From Clostridium sp. D33t1_170424_F3 (lineage in GTDB: Bacteria > Bacillota > Clostridia > Oscillospirales > Acutalibacteraceae), in contig NZ_JADPEG010000020.1 of assembly GCF_015667585.1 (NCBI RefSeq), positions 1 through 64,000 of the forward strand: 64,000 nt of DNA, read 5' to 3'. Below are positions 8,544 through 16,557 of the stretch, one piece after another. A program made the translations under genes and the position numbers. The notes under the pieces are model-generated. The model saw nothing but the letters and a program-made list of their open reading frames with translations, did no database searches and had not been told where the DNA came from. The first letter of the stretch is position 1, and each line of letters begins with the position of its first letter.

Positions 8544-10515
8544 GTTATTCTATTCGCGCCTTGCTTTTACAAACATAAAGAAAAACAAAAGCATCTATCT
8601 GCCCTACCTGATGGCCAGCACCCTGATCGTCGGCTTGTGCTACATCCTGCGTTCCGTTACTATCATGGTCGAACAGAGCGGCGCAAAGGGCGCGGATTAT
8701 ATGTCCTTTATATTGGGGTTCAGCTTCTGGATCTTCGCCACAATCGCCATTCTGATCCTTCTGTACATCAACAGCTTCGTGATGAAGCGGAGAAAAAAGG
8801 AATTCGGGCTGTACAGTATCCTGGGAATGGAAAAACGGCACATTTCCATTGTGATCTTCTTTGAGGTGCTGTTTACCGGCCTGCTGAGCCTCGTCGTCGG
8901 TATCCTGGGCGGCGCGCTGCTGAGCCAGCTGATGTTCCTCCTGCTGCTCTATATCGTCGGTATTCCCTCCCCTCTCACCTTCAGCATCCCGCTGGACGCT
9001 GTCTCTATGACCATCGTGCTCTTCTTGTATATCTTTGCATTTATCCTGTTGTACGACATTGTCAGCATCTGCCGCACCAATCCAATCGACCTGCTGCACA
9101 GCAGCAAGGAAGGCGAACGGGAACCGAAGGCCCGCTGGCTGCTTGCGCTGGGCGGCGTCCTGACCCTGGGCGGCGGCTATGTTCTGGCGTGCATCGTGGG
9201 AAACCCGGCAGACGCACTGCTCATGTTTTTCCCCTGCGTCATGCTGGTCATCATCGGTACGTACCTGCTGTTTATCGCCGGCAGCATCGCTGTCCTGAAG
9301 CTGATGCGCAAAAATCGCAAATTCTATTATAAGCCGCAGAATTTTATCTCCGTTTCCGGCATGATCTACCGGATGAAACAAAATGCGGCCGGATTGGCGA
9401 CCATCTGTATTTTATCCACCTGTGTGCTGACAACGCTTTCCTTTACGGTCAGCCTGTTTATCGGGGAAGAGGATACGCTCCGCTCCCAGTTTCCCCGGCA
9501 AATTCATGTGACTTGCACGGATGCGGACAAAGCCAGCGGCGCTTTAATGAATCAGGCCGCGCAGGACTACGCAAAATTCTACGGCTTTACGGTTGAAAAT
9601 CCGTTTGGATATGCTGCGCTGGAATTCACCACTGTGAAAGACGGCAATCACTTTCAAAGTTCCGCCGATGATTTTTCAGGGCAATATTACAGCATCTCCT
9701 GCATCCCGCTGAGCGATTACAACCAGGCCAGTGGTTCCAACGAATCGCTTGCCCCTGATGAGGTCCTGTATTATGATTCCGACCTCACAGAGGAAATGGA
9801 CAGCATCCAGATTGGAAACCTGACCTACCGGGTCAAAAAGGCCATCCCCTCTCCCGACCTTTTCAACAACACCATCGGCATGTCAAGGGCGACTGTCATT
9901 ATGCCCTCACTGGACGAAGTAAACCGGCTTCTGGCAGATATAAACGGCAGCAGCGCTTCCTATCAGCGCATCACCCGCTATCATTACTATTTTGACGTGC
10001 AGGGCGACCAGAATCAGCTTCCCGCGTTTTATGAAAACCTGCGCGATGGGTTCAACAAGACCGTGCCGCATCTCTCTTTTATTAAAAACATTGACGATAC
10101 GCGCGATGACTTTTATCAGCTTTACGGCAGCTTCCTGTTTGTGGGCGTCTTTTTTGTCGTGCTGTTTTTGATCGCTACCGTGCTGATCATTTACTATAAG
10201 CAGATCACGGAGGGCTTCGACGACCACGACCGCTTCCAGATCATGCAGAAGGTCGGCATGAGCGATAAGGAAGTCCGCCGCACCATCCAGAAGCAGGTAT
10301 TGATGGTCTTCTTTCTGCCGCTGGGTATGGCGGTGCTGCATATGATCGTCGCTTACCCCGTTCTGTGCAAGATCATGACGGCATTCAGCATGACGGACAC
10401 CACGCCGTTTTTCATCTGCACCATTGTCACCATTCTTCTGTTCGCCATCCTGTATTTCATCGTGTATCAACGGACGGCCCGCACCTATTACCGCATTGTG
10501 CAGAATATGAATTAA
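8536..10515 (+). CDS. FtsX-type ABC permease, BceB-like
   Basis: A 659-residue permease. I choose the ATG at 8536 (MSKLFYSRLAFTNIKKNK) because AGGGGG lies just before it and it gives the usual N-terminus; an in-frame ATG at 8515 is less likely. Ten membrane helices can be seen, four before and several after a large extracellular domain (about residues 315-535) between helices seven and eight, the hallmark of BceB permeases, where the extracellular domain recognises the peptide. The C-terminal helices end in an FtsX-like region. Confidence 0.92.
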   Translation: MSKLFYSRLAFTNIKKNKSIYLPYLMASTLIVGLCYILRSVTIMVEQSGAKGADYMSFILGFSFWIFATIAILILLYINSFVMKRRKKEFGLYSILGMEKRHISIVIFFEVLFTGLLSLVVGILGGALLSQLMFLLLLYIVGIPSPLTFSIPLDAVSMTIVLFLYIFAFILLYDIVSICRTNPIDLLHSSKEGEREPKARWLLALGGVLTLGGGYVLACIVGNPADALLMFFPCVMLVIIGTYLLFIAGSIAVLKLMRKNRKFYYKPQNFISVSGMIYRMKQNAAGLATICILSTCVLTTLSFTVSLFIGEEDTLRSQFPRQIHVTCTDADKASGALMNQAAQDYAKFYGFTVENPFGYAALEFTTVKDGNHFQSSADDFSGQYYSISCIPLSDYNQASGSNESLAPDEVLYYDSDLTEEMDSIQIGNLTYRVKKAIPSPDLFNNTIGMSRATVIMPSLDEVNRLLADINGSSASYQRITRYHYYFDVQGDQNQLPAFYENLRDGFNKTVPHLSFIKNIDDTRDDFYQLYGSFLFVGVFFVVLFLIATVLIIYYKQITEGFDDHDRFQIMQKVGMSDKEVRRTIQKQVLMVFFLPLGMAVLHMIVAYPVLCKIMTAFSMTDTTPFFICTIVTILLFAILYFIVYQRTARTYYRIVQNMN

Positions 10516-10534
10516 AAGAATCTGTTAAACCCTC

Positions 10535-10565
10535 TTGACCTTGACACTGTGTGAAGGTATATCCT
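10535..10565 (+). promoter_or_regulatory. MerR-type promoter with palindromic operator
   Basis: TTGACC (10535-10540) is followed after 19 bases by a -10-like TATCCT. Between them sits ACCTTGACAC-T-GTGTGAAGGT (10538-10558), a dyad with nine of ten matching pairs. A stretched spacer holding a dyad is the classic arrangement for MerR-family activators, so the following gene is probably autoregulated. Confidence 0.65.
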
Positions 10566-10605
10566 TATGATAGAACCGGTTCAGAAAAGTAAAAGGAGGT
10601 TTGTC

Positions 10606-11400
10606 ATGCTCACCATCGGCGAATTTTCTGCTCTTGGGCACATTTCAACGCGCATGCTGCGGCATTATGATGCGATTGGTCTGCTCCGTCCCGCCCATAT
10701 CGGCGCGGAAAACGGTTACCGCTATTACGACCCGGCCCAGCTTTCCAGCCTCAAACAGATCGAAACGCTGAAAAACTATGGCTTTACTCTTGTGGAAATC
10801 GCCGGACTGCTGCCTCTTCCTCAAAAGGAGCTGGCACAGCGGATTTACGCGCGCAGGGTCCACGCTTATAAAGAGCTGAACGATATGCGCCGGTCGATTC
10901 GTCTGATGGAGGATGACATCATCCGTATGGAGGGAATCGGTATGGCAATGGAAAAATACGCGGTTATTGTAATGGAAGTACCGGAGCAAAAGGTCTTTGG
11001 CATTCGCAAAACCATCTCCATCAGCGAGGTGCATGAATTGTTCGCCCAGCTGCACCGTGAGATGGAGGCGCGCGGATACAAGCGCACCGGGGCGACACAG
11101 CTCATCTGTCACAGCGAGACATTTTCCTATGAAAGCATGGATGTGGAGGCACAGGCGGTTGTCAACACGGACGGACCGGATATCCAGACTGTCCCGGCAA
11201 TGACCTGCGTTGCAACCACGCACATCGGTCCGTATGAAACAACCGCATGTGCATATGAAGCGCTCCGTTCCTGGTTCGCACAGCATCCGGAATACCAGGT
11301 GTGCGGTCCGGCAATCGAACGCTATCTGAAAGACGAGGGAATGGTAAACAGCCCGGAAGAATTGGAAACCGGCATCCTGTTCCCTGTAAAACGGATTTAA
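10606..11400 (+). CDS. MerR-family regulator with GyrI-like effector domain (BltR/BmrR type)
   Basis: A 264-residue protein; the ATG at 10606 has AAAAGGAGG upstream and gives the standard N-terminus MLTIGEFSALGHISTRMLRHYD. The MerR winged-helix domain covers residues 1-70, a coiled-coil linker about 75-115, and a GyrI-like small-molecule domain about 120-264. This layout matches multidrug-sensing activators such as BmrR. No efflux gene lies next to it in the same direction; the nearest transporter is the upstream Bce-type permease. A frame extending 13 codons upstream lacks a ribosome site. Confidence 0.88.
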   Translation: MLTIGEFSALGHISTRMLRHYDAIGLLRPAHIGAENGYRYYDPAQLSSLKQIETLKNYGFTLVEIAGLLPLPQKELAQRIYARRVHAYKELNDMRRSIRLMEDDIIRMEGIGMAMEKYAVIVMEVPEQKVFGIRKTISISEVHELFAQLHREMEARGYKRTGATQLICHSETFSYESMDVEAQAVVNTDGPDIQTVPAMTCVATTHIGPYETTACAYEALRSWFAQHPEYQVCGPAIERYLKDEGMVNSPEELETGILFPVKRI

Positions 11401-11427
11401 CAATCCCCAAAGATTACAACAAACAAA

Positions 11428-11475
11428 ATGGTTCCCCCTCCATATATGCATAGAGAGGGAACCATCTGTTTTTTT
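11428..11475 (+). terminator. Rho-independent terminator after the MerR gene
   Basis: ATGGTTCCCCCTC pairs with GAGGGAACCAT across a short loop and is followed by a run of seven T. Confidence 0.85.
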
Positions 11476-11521
11476 ACGCTTTTTTACCAATCCCATCTAT
11501 TTCTTTTTGGACAATATCATA

Positions 11522-11550
11522 TTGACAGAATTTGGGGAACTGGCTATACT
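11522..11550 (+). promoter_or_regulatory. Near-consensus promoter of the Rrf2 gene
   Basis: TTGACA (11522-11527) and TATACT (11545-11550) are exactly 17 bases apart, 40 bases before the start codon at 11590. Confidence 0.75.
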
Positions 11551-11589
11551 TTTGTCAAAATGAATTACTCAGAAAGATAGGTGGAAAGA

Positions 11590-12000
11590 TTGCTGATTAC
11601 AAGGGAAATGGATTACGCCCTGCGGATTCTCCGCACACTGTCCAACGGAGAACCGGCAGACGCAGAAAAAATCTATCAAAAAGAAATTATTCCCGCTCCA
11701 TTTGGAGAAACTGTTCTCAAAAAGCTGGAAAAAGGCGGATTGATTCAAATTTCGAACGACACACCGGAATACTGCCGTTTAAACGTCGACCTGAAGACCG
11801 TGACTCTGTACGACCTGATGACGGCGGTAGGAGCAGAAACACAAATCAATGCCTGCATGAAACCAGGGCATCTATGCGAATGGCGCATAACACATCGTAC
11901 AGAATGCGCCGTCCACAACCGCTTAGTCCACATCCAAAAGGCTTTGGATGACGAACTGCGCGCACATACTCTGTATCAGATGCTTCTGGGGGACGGTTGA
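11590..12000 (+). CDS. Rrf2-family transcriptional regulator with three cysteines
   Basis: A 136-residue regulator. The TTG at 11590 gives the family-typical start MLITREMDYALRILRTL and is spaced correctly from AGGTGG; a GTG at 11581 would overlap that ribosome site. The winged helix is N-terminal. Near residue 85 the protein has Cys-x6-Cys-x9-Cys, close to but not identical with the Fe-S ligand spacing of IscR or NsrR, so a redox or iron-sulfur sensing role is possible. It converges on a nitroreductase gene, and the hcp operon a few kilobases away would be a sensible target. Both ideas are inference. Confidence 0.82.
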   Translation: MLITREMDYALRILRTLSNGEPADAEKIYQKEIIPAPFGETVLKKLEKGGLIQISNDTPEYCRLNVDLKTVTLYDLMTAVGAETQINACMKPGHLCEWRITHRTECAVHNRLVHIQKALDDELRAHTLYQMLLGDG

Positions 12001-12009
12001 CCGTCGGCC

Positions 12010-12600
12010 CTAAATTCTCCAATCCACAAGCTCCGTCAGTTGTTTTCTCGGCCTTGGCGGCGGCGCTTCGTCCGGTACGCCCAGCGCCATGGCGGCAAGC
12101 AATTCTCCTCCCGTGTGCAGCCAGCTGCAAAGCTCCGGATAGGCAAAATAGGTATCGCAGATCCATAAGCTTCCCAGTCCCAGCTCCGTCGCCTCCAGGG
12201 TCATGTTTTCCATGGCGGCTCCAACAGACTGCGCATTGCAGATTTCATAAATACGCTCTTCCGCTGTAAGCGGGCGGAAAAGATCCAGCCCCAGAGGATT
12301 GACGACAAAGATCACCACAGGCGCCTGTCTCATAATTTGCAGCGTATACTCGGCTCCGCTCAAATGCTGCCTGCTCCCCGGCAGGATCGCCTCTGCTTTT
12401 TCCCGCAGCAAGCCCTCCTGCATGGCCAAAAGCGCCTCCTCCTTTGCTGTTCCGGCTGCCACGATAAACTTCCACGGCTGCCTGTTTTTGGAGGACGGCG
12501 CCAGCATTCCCGCGCGCAAAATTTGCTCGACGGTTTCCTTTGCTATCATATCTCCCTTGTATTTTCTAACGCTTCTTCGCTGTAAAATAGCAGAAATCAT
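12010..12600 (-). CDS. Nitroreductase-family flavoprotein
   Basis: A 196-residue FMN-dependent NAD(P)H oxidoreductase-like protein. It begins MISAILQRRSVRKYKGDMI with the family motif RRSVRKY, then APSSKNRQPWKFIV for FMN contact, and a C-terminal GLGSLWICD plus ALGVPDEAPPPRPRK segment. The ATG at 12600 has AAGGAG upstream. The length is normal for the short nitroreductases that reduce quinones, nitroaromatics or flavins. Its end lies nine bases from the convergent Rrf2 gene. The physiological substrate is unknown. Confidence 0.9.
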   Translation of the reverse strand: MISAILQRRSVRKYKGDMIAKETVEQILRAGMLAPSSKNRQPWKFIVAAGTAKEEALLAMQEGLLREKAEAILPGSRQHLSGAEYTLQIMRQAPVVIFVVNPLGLDLFRPLTAEERIYEICNAQSVGAAMENMTLEATELGLGSLWICDTYFAYPELCSWLHTGGELLAAMALGVPDEAPPPRPRKQLTELVDWRI

Positions 12601-12656
12601 TTCATACTCCTTCCTTCATTTTAAACTATTGGATATTGCAAAACAAAAAACGCTGT

Positions 12657-12701
12657 CCTGTGCCGTTTCTTTCTCTCGGAAAAAACGGCACAGGTTTTTT
12701 T
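12657..12701. terminator. Bidirectional hairpin terminator
   Basis: CCTGTGCCGTTT pairs perfectly with AAACGGCACAGG. A T run follows on the plus strand and a T-rich stretch on the minus strand. The minus-strand methyltransferase gene ends about 150 bases away and probably uses it. Confidence 0.75.
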
Positions 12702-12847
12702 ATTGCATCAGGAAAATCGTTAGATTTTCCCCCATGAATATAACAAAAACGCATTTCTGCTGGGTTAACCGAAGTATACCCGCAACTGGAATAACACAGC
12801 TCTTTTTTATTGTGCTCTCACGCTATCCAAACGGAAAATGCTAAAAA

Positions 12848-13516
12848 TTATTTTATCCCCAGGAATCCCGCCTGCATGCCGGAAAGCCACAGCAGCTCCG
12901 CCTCTCGAAAACCGCAGCTTTTTATGGCATCAAGCTGTTCCGACAGAGTAATCGGGAAATACGCTTTGCCATACCTTGCAATATGCCGTTCACATTCTTC
13001 CCGATCCTTCCCTTGCTGTAATTCATAAGTTTTCCATCGGTCCAGATAGAGCCGCTGCAAAAAACCGCTGTTTGGCGCAAAGTTTTCGAAGCTTATGAAA
13101 ATGCCGCCCACTTTTAAGGCCTTCCAGCATTTTTGAAGCGACTTTATTCGTTCTTCCTTCTGTAAATAATGATTGACCTGTATGGCGGTCACAACGTCAA
13201 ACTCGTTGTCATAGTCCATTTCCCGCATATCCGCGACCTGGAATTCCGCGCATGGCAAAGCAAAGCGGGCACGCGCGATTTGAATCATTTCAGATGAGGA
13301 ATCCAAGCACACAAATCTTTTCAGATGGATTTTCTTAAACGCCAATTCCGCCATTTTTCCCGTGCCGCATCCCACGTCCAGCCATGATAGCGCCCCTGTT
13401 TGGCAGGCCTGCACCGCATCGGCTGTTTGCCTGTAAAATTCCTCATAGTACGGGAGCGTACGCCGGATTTCCTCGTCGTATTCCGCCGCAGGAAATACGG
13501 AGCCATGATTTACCAC
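12848..13516 (-). CDS. Class I SAM-dependent methyltransferase
   Basis: A 222-residue methyltransferase with motif I WLDVGCGTGKMAELA (about residues 45-59), the acidic ribose-binding position in VCLDSSSEM, a motif II-like region ADMREMDYDNEFDVVTAI and post-motif GGIFISFENFAP. The start is a GTG at 13516 with AGGGGG upstream. The fold is typical of ubiE/small-molecule methyltransferases; the substrate cannot be deduced. It appears to be a single-gene unit between the yjdF locus and the nitroreductase. Confidence 0.85.
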   Translation of the reverse strand: MVNHGSVFPAAEYDEEIRRTLPYYEEFYRQTADAVQACQTGALSWLDVGCGTGKMAELAFKKIHLKRFVCLDSSSEMIQIARARFALPCAEFQVADMREMDYDNEFDVVTAIQVNHYLQKEERIKSLQKCWKALKVGGIFISFENFAPNSGFLQRLYLDRWKTYELQQGKDREECERHIARYGKAYFPITLSEQLDAIKSCGFREAELLWLSGMQAGFLGIK

Positions 13517-13624
13517 GTCTTATCCCCCTGTCCACTTTTGATTGATTTGTTAATTATAGCAAATGATGGAATATCCGGCAATCAAAACAGATCAAAAAGC
13601 CGCATATCTAATCCTGACAATAGC

Positions 13625-13652
13625 TTGACACCCTCCGGAATTCCTGTAAAAT
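13625..13652 (+). promoter_or_regulatory. Promoter of the yjdF riboswitch transcript
   Basis: TTGACA (13625-13630) and TAAAAT (13647-13652) are 16 bases apart and lie just upstream of the structured leader. Confidence 0.7.
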
Positions 13653-13676
13653 AAGAATCGCAAAGATAAAAACACA

Positions 13677-13777
13677 TTCCGGTTGGTAGTCCGGAAGCAA
13701 CAAGCTGTTGTCAGTAACCTGCCTCCTTTGGTTGTCCGTTCTTTGCGGCGCAGAACACATTAAAGGAGGAATCACTT
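13677..13777 (+). ncRNA. yjdF-motif (azaaromatic) riboswitch
   Basis: The leader of the DUF2992/YjdF gene folds into several short stems: TTCCGG/CCGGAA (13677-13682 with 13691-13696), CAACA/TGTTG (13698-13702 with 13706-13710) and AACC/GGTT (13716-13719 with 13730-13733). CCTCCTTT at 13722-13729 is the exact complement of the ribosome site AAAGGAGG at 13762-13769, so translation can be masked. YjdF genes in Firmicutes are known to be controlled by the yjdF RNA, which binds azaaromatic compounds. The assignment rests on gene identity plus this layout; a covariance-model search was not possible here. Confidence 0.78.
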
Positions 13778-14197
13778 ATGGGCAAAATTGCGTCTAAGCT
13801 CACCGTCCTGTTTGAGGACCCCTTCTGGATCGGTCTTTATGAGCGGGAGGATTCCGGCAAGTACGAAGTCAGCAAAATCACGTTTGGAGCAGAGCCAAAA
13901 GAGTATCAGGTTTACGATTTTATGCTGAAGAACTGGAAGACGCTCCGATTCAGTCCGTCCGTAGAAGCTGCCGCGCTTGTTGAAAAACAGGTGAATCCCA
14001 AGCGCATGCAGCGCCTTGCAAAACAGCAGACGGAACGCACCGGCATTGGAACCAAAGCGCAGCAGGCATTAAAGCTGCAGCAGGAACAGGGGAAAACAGC
14101 GCGCAAAGTTCGATCCCGGGAACAGCGGGAAGCCGAGAAAGAGCGGCAATTTACCCTGCGGCAGGAAAAACGCAAAGAGAAGCACAGGGGACACTAA
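13778..14197 (+). CDS. yjdF: YjdF family protein (DUF2992)
   Basis: A 139-residue protein. The first 75 residues (KLTVLFEDPFWIGLYERED, then FGAEPKEYQVYDF) match the YjdF/DUF2992 beta-rich domain, and the rest is a highly charged Arg/Lys/Gln/Glu tail, as usual in this family. The ATG follows AAAGGAGG. Family members are linked to the response to azaaromatic toxins through their riboswitch, but their biochemical activity is not established. The strong terminator at 14217-14267 makes this a single-gene unit. Confidence 0.9.
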   Translation: MGKIASKLTVLFEDPFWIGLYEREDSGKYEVSKITFGAEPKEYQVYDFMLKNWKTLRFSPSVEAAALVEKQVNPKRMQRLAKQQTERTGIGTKAQQALKLQQEQGKTARKVRSREQREAEKERQFTLRQEKRKEKHRGH

Positions 14198-14216
14198 CGC
14201 AAAATTTTTCAAATCG

Positions 14217-14267
14217 GGCCGTTGCAGATTTGTTCTTTGGAACCTCGTCTGCAACGGCCTCTTTTTA
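14217..14267 (+). terminator. Terminator after yjdF
   Basis: GGCCGTTGCAGA pairs perfectly with TCTGCAACGGCC across a 19-base loop and is followed by CTTTTT. Confidence 0.85.
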
Positions 14268-14357
14268 CAACAATATTTCTTCAATATATTTATAAAAAGT
14301 GCGACTTAACGCATAACGGAACCGTTTCTTCCTCATAATACCTGTGAGGTGATGATA

Positions 14358-14531
14358 ATGACTTCAAAAGAACTCTTGTATGTTGAAGACGCACTGGGAC
14401 ACGAAAAATATTTTCAAACCAAGTGCAAAGAAGTGGCTGGCCAATTGCAGGACGCCGAGCTAAAAGCGTATGTAGAACAGATGGAAAAAAAGCATCAGCA
14501 GCTTTTCCAAAACTTCTACGGATTGCTGTAA
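14358..14531 (+). CDS. Small conserved protein next to a spore-coat gene
   Basis: A 57-residue mostly helical protein (MTSKELLYVEDALGHEKYFQ...) with the ATG at 14358 placed six bases after AGGTG. A GTG nine bases upstream is in frame but would overlap the ribosome site. It is followed after 13 bases by a CotF-like gene, so the two form an operon. Pairs of this kind occur in spore-forming Clostridia, which suggests a spore-coat-associated protein. The function is unproven. Confidence 0.75.
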   Translation: MTSKELLYVEDALGHEKYFQTKCKEVAGQLQDAELKAYVEQMEKKHQQLFQNFYGLL

Positions 14532-14544
14532 GGAGGGAACGAAC

Positions 14545-14790
14545 ATGGATGACAAAAATCTGATGGAAAATATCCTCCTGCTGGAAAAGGGCGTCTGCGA
14601 CCTGTTTATGCATGGGGCGATCGAATCCGGCACGGATCAGGTACACCAGGCCTTCTGCACCGCACTGGATGATTCCTTGTGCATGCAGGACACCATCTAC
14701 AACAAGATGATGGCAAAAGGCTGGTATACCACCGAGCAAGTGGAGCAGAACAAAATCAGTAACGTGAAGCAGAAATTTCTTGCTCAGTAA
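14545..14790 (+). CDS. CotF-like spore coat protein
   Basis: An 81-residue protein beginning MDDKNLMENILLLEKGVCDL and continuing with a two-helix pattern (HGAIESGTDQVHQAF, then SLCMQDTIYNKMMAKGWY) and the ending EQVEQNKISNVKQKF. The helix-turn-helix hairpin and the x-MxxKGWY segment are typical of short CotF-family coat proteins. AAGGAGGG precedes the ATG, and a strong terminator follows. Confidence 0.8.
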   Translation: MDDKNLMENILLLEKGVCDLFMHGAIESGTDQVHQAFCTALDDSLCMQDTIYNKMMAKGWYTTEQVEQNKISNVKQKFLAQ

Positions 14791-14801
14791 ACAGGCCATG
14801 C

Positions 14802-14837
14802 AAAAACGCAGACTGCTTAAAGCAGTCTGCGTTTTTT
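14802..14837 (+). terminator. Terminator after the spore-coat pair
   Basis: AAAAACGCAGACTGC pairs with GCAGTCTGCGTTTTTT around a loop of four or five bases. Confidence 0.9.
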
Positions 14838-14929
14838 ATCTATTCATCCAAAGATCCTAAGATTCATTCGCCGGATCAGCTCATGAGCAGGCAATGCTGC
14901 TTTCCAGCTCTCTTTATCAGACATGCTGT

Positions 14930-16537
14930 TTAGCAGATGGAATGGGACAGCATTTTCTTTAGATCTTCTTCTACAGAAGTAATCGGTGTGAGCGCATACT
15001 TTTCCACGAGGATTTTCAAAACGCCCGGAGAGAGAAACGCTGGCAGCGTCGGCCCGATACGGATATTTTTCACACCCAAGTACAGGAGCGAAAGCAAGAT
15101 ACAGACCGCCTTCTGCTCATACCAGGAAAGCACCAGAGAGAGCGGCAGCTCGTTAACGCCACATCCAAACGCTTCCGAAAGGGCCAGTGCCACTTTTATT
15201 GCTCCAAACGCGTCATTGCACTGTCCTACATCCATCAGCCGCGGAAGCCCGCCGATCTCTCCCAGCTCCAAGTCGTTAAAGCGGTATTTACCGCAGGCCA
15301 GCGTTAAAATTACGGTATCTGCCGGAGCCTGTTTCACCAGTTCCGTATAATAATTGCGGCCGGCCCGGGCTCCGTCACAGCCGCCAACCAGGAAAAAGTG
15401 CCGTATCGCACCGGTCTTCACTGCGTTTACCACCTGGTCCGCCACCGATAAAATGGTTCCGTGCCCATAACCGGTCGTCACCTGCGTGCCGCCATTTATT
15501 CCTGCCATCGGATGTTCTTCCCGATAGCCGCCCAATGCAAGCGCTTTCTCAATCACAGGTGTGAAATCCTTTTCCTCCCCAATGTGGACCATTTCCGGAT
15601 AAGCTACTACTTCCGTGGTAAAGACACGGTCGGCATAGCATGCTTTTGGGGGCATCAGGCAGTTGGTCGTAAAGAGAACCGGCGCGGGAATATGGTCAAA
15701 TTCCTTTTGCTGGTTCTGCCAGGCAGTTCCAAAATTCCCTTTCAGGTGTTTGTACGCCCGCAGTTTTGGGTACCCGTGAGCGGGAAGCATTTCCCCATGG
15801 GTATAAACATGGATTCCCTTGTTTTCCGTCTGCTCCAGCAGAAGCTGTAAACAACGCAGATCATGGCCGGAAACAACGATAAACGGCCCTTTTTCAATTG
15901 CCAAAGGAACGGTAGCAGGAGTCGGCATTCCATACATTTCCGTATTTGCCCGATCCAGCAATTCCATACAGCGCAGGTTGATCCGCCCACACTCCAACAC
16001 GCGCGCAAGAAGGTCGTCCGTATCAAATGCTTCTCCCACTGCAAAAAGTCCACGGTAAAAAAATCCATTTACTTCCTCATCCGTATAACCGAGCACCAGA
16101 GCATGATATGCATAAGCAGCCATTCCGCGCAATCCAAACAGCAGCAGGGACTTCAGCGATTTGATATCCGCATCCGGCTCTCCCCAAAGCCGGGACATAT
16201 CATAGTCATCGTTGCGCAGACAGGGACTCGTACAGGCGCTGCATCTCGGAATCAACTTGCCCTTTTCTTCATGGACCGTTTTAATCTGTTTTTGTAGCGC
16301 TGTTTCATCAAAACTGACGTTGGTGAGTGTGGCAAACAATCCTTCTATCATAGCCCGGTGGGTCGACTCTGTCGCCTGGTTGCCGTCTGACGCGCGGGCC
16401 AATCCAATCAGCGCACCGGTCAATTCATCCTGTAAAGCGGACACTTCCGCGCTTTTGCCGCAGACGCCCGCTTTTCCCGTGCATCCTGTACAACCTGCTG
16501 TCTGCTCGCATTGATAACAATACATTTTCTCTTTCAT
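14930..16537 (-). CDS. hcp: Hydroxylamine reductase / hybrid-cluster protein
   Basis: A 535-residue protein. The ATG at 16537 (MKEKMYCYQCEQTAGC) is chosen because GGAGG lies directly upstream; a longer in-frame extension has no ribosome site. The N-terminal cysteine cluster CYQCEQTAGCTGCTGKAGVC binds a cubane cluster. Hybrid-cluster ligands follow in VVSGHDLRCL, NCLMPP, VGGCDGAR and LACGKYRF. Hcp reduces nitric oxide or hydroxylamine and protects anaerobes from nitrosative stress. It lies 20 bases after a ferredoxin-type gene that likely donates electrons, as in other Clostridia. Confidence 0.95.
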   Translation of the reverse strand: MKEKMYCYQCEQTAGCTGCTGKAGVCGKSAEVSALQDELTGALIGLARASDGNQATESTHRAMIEGLFATLTNVSFDETALQKQIKTVHEEKGKLIPRCSACTSPCLRNDDYDMSRLWGEPDADIKSLKSLLLFGLRGMAAYAYHALVLGYTDEEVNGFFYRGLFAVGEAFDTDDLLARVLECGRINLRCMELLDRANTEMYGMPTPATVPLAIEKGPFIVVSGHDLRCLQLLLEQTENKGIHVYTHGEMLPAHGYPKLRAYKHLKGNFGTAWQNQQKEFDHIPAPVLFTTNCLMPPKACYADRVFTTEVVAYPEMVHIGEEKDFTPVIEKALALGGYREEHPMAGINGGTQVTTGYGHGTILSVADQVVNAVKTGAIRHFFLVGGCDGARAGRNYYTELVKQAPADTVILTLACGKYRFNDLELGEIGGLPRLMDVGQCNDAFGAIKVALALSEAFGCGVNELPLSLVLSWYEQKAVCILLSLLYLGVKNIRIGPTLPAFLSPGVLKILVEKYALTPITSVEEDLKKMLSHSIC

Positions 16538-16557
16538 TGGTAAATCCTCCATCCTAT

